Source of the DNA: Gemmatimonadota bacterium | GTDB taxonomy: Bacteria; GCA-2686955 | Length of the DNA stretch: 16,227 nucleotides | Assembly: GCA_002686955.1 (NCBI GenBank) | Contig: NYZA01000126.1 | Coordinates: forward strand, 1-16,227 | Reading direction: 5' to 3' | Shown: piece by piece, positions 12,349-16,227 of the stretch | How positions within the stretch are numbered: position 1 is the first letter of the stretch | Layout: the number at the start of each line of letters is the position of its first letter | The notes under the pieces: generated by a model | The model's input: only the letters and a program-made list of their open reading frames with translations | Databases searched by the model: none | What the model was told of the DNA's origin: nothing | Translations under genes and position numbers: made by a program

Positions 12349-12400
12349 CTTCCCAACGCCGCAACACCCGCCGAACCGACCCACCGCAACGGAGAGACCC

Positions 12401-12973
12401 GTGGAGCACGATCAGCTAGACACGATGGAACAACAGGAAGAGCCGACCGAAAGGCCCTTTGCCTGGTACGTCGTGCACACGTACTCCGGTCACGAGAGCA
12501 AGGTCAAGACTCTGATCGAGGGCGAGGCCCGGCTGCAGGGCTTCGATCACGACTTCGGGCGCGTGCTGATCCCCACCGAAGAGGTGGTGGAGCTGAAGCG
12601 CACGACTCAGAGGAAGCTCTTCCCCAGCTACATCATGATCGAGATGCGCCTGACCCCCGAGACGCAGCGATTGGTGAAGAACACGCCGGGCGTGACCGAC
12701 TTCGTCGGCCAAGGAGGCAAGGCGAGGCCGGTGCCCCAGCACGAAGTCGATCGCATTCTGCACCGAATCGAGAGCGAGACCGAGCGCGCGCGCGTGTCGG
12801 TTCCCTTCCGCAAGGGCGAAAGCGTCATCGTGATCGACGGCCCTTTCACGGAGTTCCAGGGTGTGATCGAAGAGGTGAACCACGAGCGGATGAAGGTGAA
12901 GGTGCTCGTTTCGATCTTCGGGCGCCCAACACCGGTCGAGCTCGACTACCGGCAGGTAAAAAGTATCGCCTGA
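12401..12973 (+). CDS. nusG: Transcription termination/antitermination factor NusG
   Basis: NusG binds the RNA polymerase clamp, suppresses pausing, and links polymerase to Rho or to ribosomal protein S10. The NGN domain begins at WYVVHTYSGHESKVK and includes the RKLFPSYIMIEM strand and VGQGGKARPVP. The KOW domain is KGESVIVIDGPFTEFQGVIEEV through the C-terminus. GTG 12401 is chosen because GGAGAG (12391-12396) lies just upstream; this gives 190 aa with a short acidic N-terminal extension before the NGN domain. An in-frame ATG at 12425 is possible. The longer reading upstream to 12314 overlaps secE and has no family similarity. It follows secE and precedes rplK, as in most bacteria. Confidence 0.95.
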   Translation: MEHDQLDTMEQQEEPTERPFAWYVVHTYSGHESKVKTLIEGEARLQGFDHDFGRVLIPTEEVVELKRTTQRKLFPSYIMIEMRLTPETQRLVKNTPGVTDFVGQGGKARPVPQHEVDRILHRIESETERARVSVPFRKGESVIVIDGPFTEFQGVIEEVNHERMKVKVLVSIFGRPTPVELDYRQVKSIA

Positions 12974-13001
12974 GCGATTCCTCCCCTTATTGGAGAGGGC
13001 G

Positions 13002-13020
13002 CCGGGTTCACAGAACCGGG
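13002..13020 (+). promoter_or_regulatory. Hairpin in the nusG-rplK leader
   Basis: GGTTC (13005-13009) pairs with GAACC (13013-13017) around ACA. A G-G mismatch and two further C-G pairs extend the stem. It lies 32 nt before the rplK ribosome binding site. In E. coli the rplK leader is where L1 binds to repress the L11-L1 pair. Whether this stem is such a site is unknown. No convincing promoter was seen in the 89-nt spacer. Confidence 0.3.
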
Positions 13021-13062
13021 AGGCCTCGCGGCCGCTTGCACCGGAAACGATAGGAGCCGATG

Positions 13063-13494
13063 ATGGCCAAGAAGATCGTCGGACAGATCAAGCTCCAGAT
13101 TCCCGCCGGAGGGGCAACACCCGCTCCGCCGGTCGGCCCCGCGCTGGGTCAGCACGGGGTGAATATCATGGAGTTCTGCAAGGCGTTCAACGCGAAGACC
13201 CAACAACAGCAGGGGCTGATCATCCCGGTAGTGATCTCCGTATATGCGGATCGCTCCTTCTCTTTCATCACGAAGAGCCCTCCCGCCGCGGTGCTGATCA
13301 AGCGCGCCGTCGGGCTCGCCAAGGCCTCCCCCGAGCCGAATCGGACGAAGGTGGGAACCATCACGCGCGCCCAGTGCGAAGAGATCGCCAAACTGAAATG
13401 GGAAGATCTCAACGCCAACGATATGGATGCGGCGGTGGAGATGATCCGTGGAACCGCACGGAGCATGGGAATCTTGTCGGGGAGTGAAGGCTGA
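13063..13494 (+). CDS. rplK: 50S ribosomal protein L11
   Basis: L11 forms the base of the stalk (GTPase-associated centre) with 23S rRNA helices 43/44, and is needed for stringent-response sensing by RelA. The product is 143 aa: [19 protein letters not shown], then the proline-rich [18 protein letters not shown] thiostrepton-site segment, and the C-terminal RNA-binding domain ending [15 protein letters not shown]. Two ATGs are adjacent. AGGAG (13052-13056) is 6 nt before 13063 but only 3 nt before 13060, so 13063 is favoured. Its TGA overlaps the rplA ATG by one base (TGATG), so the two are probably translationally coupled. Confidence 0.96.
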   Translation: MAKKIVGQIKLQIPAGGATPAPPVGPALGQHGVNIMEFCKAFNAKTQQQQGLIIPVVISVYADRSFSFITKSPPAAVLIKRAVGLAKASPEPNRTKVGTITRAQCEEIAKLKWEDLNANDMDAAVEMIRGTARSMGILSGSEG

Positions 13495-14195
13495 TGAAGC
13501 ACGGAAAGAACTACCGGAACGCGAACGAGCGGATCGATGCGGCCAACCGCTACGGTCTGTTCGAAGCGATCGAGATGGTGAAATCGCTGGCCTTCGCCGG
13601 CTTCGATGAGACCATTGAGGTCTGCACTCACCTGGGTGTGAACCCACGGCACGCGGATCAACAGGTTCGCGGCACTGTGGTGCTTCCGCACGGAACCGGC
13701 AAGTCGGTGAGGGTGCTGGTATTCGCCGTCGGCGAGAAGGCGGCGGAGGCCGAGGCGGCCGGCGCCGATTTCGTGGGCGACGACGAGCTCGTCAAGAAGG
13801 TGCAGGATGGCTGGCTCGATTTCGATGCCGCGATCGCCACTCCCGACATGATGCCGAAAGTCGGGAGACTGGGGCGGGTTCTCGGACCGCGCGGTCTGAT
13901 GCCGAATCCGAAGGTCGGCACCGTGACGGCCGACGTGACCAAGGCCGTGACCGATTTCAAGGCGGGGAAGATCGAGTACCGCGTCGATCGGGGCTCCAAC
14001 GTGAATGTGCCGGTCGGCAAGGTCTCCTTCGATGTGGAGCAGCTCCGCGAAAACTCCCTCGCATTCTTGCGGGAGCTGGCGCGTGCCAGGCCTTCGTCAG
14101 TCAAGGGCACCTATCTGCGTTCCGCGACCCTGGCCTCCACGATGGGCCCCGGCATCCACCTCGACACCCAAGAAATCCTCAACCTCGCCAAGTGA
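13494..14195 (+). CDS. rplA: 50S ribosomal protein L1
   Basis: L1 forms the mobile stalk that guides deacylated tRNA out of the E site, and in many bacteria represses its own rplK-rplA mRNA. The product is 233 aa, the usual length. Visible motifs are [55 protein letters not shown] (the family signature) and the C-terminal [18 protein letters not shown]. The start ATG 13494 shares its A with the rplK stop. It is followed by a 40-nt spacer and rplJ. Confidence 0.97.
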   Translation: MKHGKNYRNANERIDAANRYGLFEAIEMVKSLAFAGFDETIEVCTHLGVNPRHADQQVRGTVVLPHGTGKSVRVLVFAVGEKAAEAEAAGADFVGDDELVKKVQDGWLDFDAAIATPDMMPKVGRLGRVLGPRGLMPNPKVGTVTADVTKAVTDFKAGKIEYRVDRGSNVNVPVGKVSFDVEQLRENSLAFLRELARARPSSVKGTYLRSATLASTMGPGIHLDTQEILNLAK

Positions 14196-14198
14196 GCA

Positions 14199-14214
14199 TC
14201 GGGATTCTACCCGA
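14199..14214 (+). other. Short hairpin in the rplA-rplJ spacer
   Basis: TCGGG (14199-14203) and CCCGA (14210-14214) pair around ATTCTA. The spacer is only 40 nt, too short for the long L10-binding leader known upstream of rplJ in other bacteria, unless that structure extends back into rplA. Confidence 0.3.
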
Positions 14215-14235
14215 GCGCCTGGCATCGGAGCATCG

Positions 14236-14763
14236 ATGGCACGCCCAGAAAAAGCAGCAGCGGTCGCTGAGCTCACTGAGAAGTTCAAGGCCCACGATAA
14301 TGTGTACCTGGCGGATTTCACGGGTCTGAATGTCGCGGACACGACCGAGCTACGCCGCCTGTTGCGCGAAGCCGACGTCGAGTACCGGGTGGTGAAGAAC
14401 ACCTTGGCTAGGCGCGCGGCCGACGACGCCGGTGTCGATGGAGGGATCGCCGATCTCTTCGTCGGGCCGACCGCCGTGGCCTTCGGCCACAGCGACAGTG
14501 TTGCGCCGGCCCGTGTGCTGGCCGACTTCCGCAACAAACATGAGAAGGAGCTTCCGGTCATAAAGGGCGGAGTGCTCGCCGGGCACTTCGTCGGCCCGGA
14601 CGATGTACAACGCATCGCCAAGCTCCCCAACCGCGATCAACTTCTCGGCCAACTCGCGGGGGCACTCTCCGCGCCCATGACCGGGTTCGCCGGCGCGATG
14701 CAAGCGGTTTTCCGCTCGTTCGCGAACGTGTTGACACAGGTGCAGGAGCAGAAGACAGATTAG
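14236..14763 (+). CDS. rplJ: 50S ribosomal protein L10
   Basis: L10 anchors the L7/L12 dimers to the stalk base and commonly represses its own mRNA. ATG 14236 has GGAG 5 nt upstream (14227-14230). The product is 175 aa: MARPEKAAAVAELTEKFK, LADFTGLNVADTTELRR, YRVVKNTLARRA, then the DLFVGPTAVAFG region and a long C-terminal helix that should bind L12 dimers (from about residue 135). The length is normal. A TTGACA occurs near its 3' end (14731-14736) but without a good -10. Confidence 0.96.
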   Translation: MARPEKAAAVAELTEKFKAHDNVYLADFTGLNVADTTELRRLLREADVEYRVVKNTLARRAADDAGVDGGIADLFVGPTAVAFGHSDSVAPARVLADFRNKHEKELPVIKGGVLAGHFVGPDDVQRIAKLPNRDQLLGQLAGALSAPMTGFAGAMQAVFRSFANVLTQVQEQKTD

Positions 14764-14766
14764 TAA

Positions 14767-14803
14767 CCGACACCCGTCGGTCCCGTCGGCGCATCGTCGC
14801 CGA
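14767..14803 (+). other. Two tandem hairpins between rplJ and rplL
   Basis: CCGAC/GTCGG (14767-14771 with 14776-14780, loop ACCC) is followed by TCGGCG/CGCCGA (14786-14791 with 14798-14803, loop CATCGT). No T-run follows. L12 is needed in several copies per ribosome, so structures here could favour rplL translation or mRNA stability; that is inference. Confidence 0.35.
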
Positions 14804-14874
14804 AACCGGCCCAGAAGACCCTCACGGTCGACAGCAAGGCGCGTGTGGGCGGGGCATCAAGGAGTGACAACGAA

Positions 14875-15267
14875 ATGGCTACGCTGACTAATGAAGAGAT
14901 CCTCGACGCAGTCGCCGAGAAGACCGTGCTGGAGCTTTCGGACTTGATCAAGGGCTTCGAAGAGAAGTTCGGTGTGACTGCCGCTGTTCCGATGGCGGGT
15001 GTACCGATGGCGACAGCCGGCGCCGGTGAGGGCGAAGGCGGCGCGGTGGAAGAGCAGACCGAGTTCGACGTCGTCCTGACCGCCGCGGGGCCGAAGAAGA
15101 TCCAGTGCATCAAAGAGGTGCGCGCGATCACGGGTCTCGGTCTCAAAGAGGCCAAGGCGCTGGTGGACGACGCACCGAAGCCGGTCAAGGAGGCCGTGTC
15201 CAAGGAAGAGGCCGACGAGTTCAAGTCGAAGCTCGAAGAGGTCGGGGCGACCGTCGAGATCAAGTGA
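14875..15267 (+). CDS. rplL: 50S ribosomal protein L7/L12
   Basis: L7/L12 is the multi-copy stalk protein that recruits and stimulates EF-G, EF-Tu and the other translational GTPases. The product is 130 aa. The N-terminal dimerisation helices ([21 protein letters not shown]) are followed by an Ala/Gly/Pro hinge (about residues 35-55) and the C-terminal domain with [20 protein letters not shown] and [28 protein letters not shown] (14859-14864) lies 10 nt before ATG 14875. The 111-nt spacer from rplJ and the 164-nt spacer to rpoB are both structured. Confidence 0.97.
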   Translation: MATLTNEEILDAVAEKTVLELSDLIKGFEEKFGVTAAVPMAGVPMATAGAGEGEGGAVEEQTEFDVVLTAAGPKKIQCIKEVRAITGLGLKEAKALVDDAPKPVKEAVSKEEADEFKSKLEEVGATVEIK

Positions 15268-15290
15268 CTCCGCCCAGGCCCGAAGAGAAG

Positions 15291-15400
15291 GGGCGATGCT
15301 GCCGCGGCAACGGGGTATCGATCGCCCATCACTCCGCTTCCTACCGGCGTGTAGGGAGGCGGGGTCGCCTGCTTTCGCGATCCTTAGTGCGAGTGCACTA
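15291..15400 (+). promoter_or_regulatory. Structured rplL-rpoB spacer: three hairpins, candidate attenuator or RNase III region
   Basis: Three stems lie one after another. GGGCGAT (15291-15297) pairs with ATCGCCC (15321-15327) and encloses the small palindrome TGCCGCGGCA. CTCCGCTTCCTAC (15332-15344) pairs with 15351-15364 over about 13 bp with one bulge and two G-T pairs. TAGTGC (15385-15390) pairs with GCACTA (15395-15400) around GAGT. None has a T-run. In E. coli the rplL-rpoB spacer holds a partial terminator and an RNase III site that lower rpoBC output relative to ribosomal proteins. The arrangement here fits that role by position. Confidence 0.45.
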
Positions 15401-15431
15401 GCACCAATTCTCTCCCAGTGAGGGGGATGCC

Positions 15432-16227
15432 TTGGCGAACTTCAAGATCGATCCGACCACGGGACGGCGAGACTACTCGAAGATCGAGCCGGTTCTCGAA
15501 ATGCCGAATCTGCTCGAGATCCAGATGACGAGCTACGGAGATTTCCTCCAGCGCGATCTGGCTCCCGAGGAGCGGAAGGACATCGGCCTGCAGGCCGTGT
15601 TCAAGGAGATCTTCCCGATCTCCGATGCGCATTCCAATTTCACGCTGGAATTCCTCGGCTACTCCGCGGGAGAGCCGAAGTACTCCATCCGCGAATGCCA
15701 AGATCGGGACATGACCTATGCCGTTCCTCTCAAGGCCGCGCTCAGGCTGATCGTTCGCGAGACCGTCGATGACCAAAAGCGGGTGAAGGACATCATCCAG
15801 CAGGAGGTCTATCTCGGCGAGCTGCCGCTGATCACCGAGAAGGGCACCTTCATCATCAACGGTGCCGAGCGGGTCATCGTTTGCCAGCTCCATCGCTCTC
15901 CGGGTGTCTATTTCGGCGACGAGATTCACGCCAACGGCAAGCGGCTCTTCTCCGGGCGGATCATTCCGAATCGGGGATCTTGGGTGGAGTTCAGCCTCGA
16001 CGCCCGCGACGTGATGTATGTCCACATCGACCGGAAGAGGAAGATCCCGGTGACCGTGCTCTTGCGCGCTCTGGGCTACTCGACCGACGACGATGTTCTG
16101 CGTCTCTTCAGCGAATTCGAGGAGGTGAAGGTCGACGAAGCCCCCGATGAGGAGCTCCACGGACGGATCACCACCGATGCGGTGGTCGATACGAACACCG
16201 GCGAGATCCTGATCGAGCAGGGCGAGA
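15432..16227 (+). CDS. rpoB: RNA polymerase subunit beta, N-terminal part (runs off the window end)
   Basis: The first ~265 residues of the beta subunit: the N-terminal helix IEPVLEMPNLLEIQMTSYGDFL, the protrusion segment QEVYLGELPLITEKGTFIINGAERVIV, the QLHRSPGVYF motif, and the start of the lobe. TTG 15432 is the start (MANFKIDPTTGRRDYSK), 5 nt after a G-rich AGGGGG. An ATG at 15427 sits in that gap but is out of frame. The frame is open to the window end (last full codon 16224-16226). It is not a second truncated gene: the last 8 bases repeat the first 8, and the fused reading continues without gap or overlap into the piece at 1-3013. The joined sequence aligns gaplessly across the junction with the E. 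coli beta segment DESTGEL onward, as I recall it. Confidence 0.97.
   Translation, partial: MANFKIDPTTGRRDYSKIEPVLEMPNLLEIQMTSYGDFLQRDLAPEERKDIGLQAVFKEIFPISDAHSNFTLEFLGYSAGEPKYSIRECQDRDMTYAVPLKAALRLIVRETVDDQKRVKDIIQQEVYLGELPLITEKGTFIINGAERVIVCQLHRSPGVYFGDEIHANGKRLFSGRIIPNRGSWVEFSLDARDVMYVHIDRKRKIPVTVLLRALGYSTDDDVLRLFSEFEEVKVDEAPDEELHGRITTDAVVDTNTGEILIEQGE
16220..16227 (+). repeat. 8-base terminal direct repeat shared by both window ends
   Basis: GGGCGAGA at 16220-16227 is identical to bases 1-8. Both copies are in the same frame of rpoB (third base of a Gln codon, then Gly-Glu). This is the residual overlap of a circular molecule that was opened, not a biological repeat. Confidence 0.8.

Noticed and set aside
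13026-13034. GC palindrome GCGGCCGC in the nusG-rplK spacer as an operator
   Set aside because: Such palindromes are expected by chance in GC-rich DNA; there is no partner site or promoter nearby.
14731-14759. TTGACA inside the end of rplJ as a promoter for rplL
   Set aside because: The -35 is perfect, but no acceptable -10 lies 16-18 bp downstream (best ACAGAT, 2 of 6).
15432-16227. A second, independent rpoB gene
   Set aside because: It contains only the part missing from the first piece, meets it at the same codon with an 8-base overlap and gives one normal-length protein.

Overview
The window is a block of bacterial transcription and translation genes, all on the + strand, with no mobile element, phage gene, CRISPR array or accessory gene. 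In order it reads: 3' part of rpoB, rpoC, rpsL, rpsG, fusA, tuf, rpmG, tRNA-Trp(CCA), secE, nusG, rplK, rplA, rplJ, rplL, 5' part of rpoB. The DNA is GC-rich and several starts are TTG or GTG. The proteins are bacterial: RpoB about 1266 aa when its two parts are joined, RpoC about 1403 aa, S12 124 aa, S7 156 aa, and a zinc-ribbon L33. From memory of family sequences I lean weakly towards an uncultivated FCB-type lineage (near Gemmatimonadota or Eisenbacteria), but the phylum is not established from the sequence alone.

Layout. Positions 1-3013 are the C-terminal ~1003 codons of RNA polymerase beta. Positions 3078-7289 are beta-prime. A sigma70-type promoter overlaps the rpoC stop codon and leads into the str genes rpsL (7392-7766), rpsG (7834-8304) and fusA (8395-10473). 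Between rpsG and fusA lie a predicted three-way junction and then a textbook intrinsic terminator that ends 5 nt before the fusA ATG. tuf (10603-11793), rpmG (11807-11965), tRNA-Trp (11993-12069), secE (12118-12333) and nusG (12401-12973) follow. They lead into the L11/L10 stalk genes rplK, rplA, rplJ and rplL, a structured 164-nt spacer, and the N-terminal ~265 codons of rpoB starting at a TTG at 15432.

The most important observation concerns the molecule, not a gene. The two rpoB pieces are complementary halves of one gene: the last 8 bases of the window equal the first 8, and merging them gives one uninterrupted 1266-aa reading frame. The window is therefore a circle (about 16,219 bp) cut inside rpoB, or one period of a tandem repeat. 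In many bacteria this cluster is flanked by two near-identical direct copies of tuf (tufB-rpmG-trpT-secE-...-fusA-tufA). Here there is a single tuf joining fusA on one side to rpmG on the other. That is what results when two tuf copies are collapsed by an assembler, or when they recombine and excise a circle. Collapse is the simpler explanation. The tuf-rpmG or fusA-tuf adjacency should not be taken as chromosomal order without checking.

Functionally the set makes core RNA polymerase (rpoB, rpoC), its elongation factor NusG, a secretion-channel subunit (SecE), the ribosomal stalk and its base (L11, L1, L10, L7/L12), the decoding-centre proteins S12 and S7, L33, the GTPases EF-G and EF-Tu that act at the stalk, and one tRNA. 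Most spacers hold a short GC-rich hairpin just before the next ribosome binding site. No gene-free stretch exceeds 300 bases; the longest spacer is the 164 nt before rpoB.
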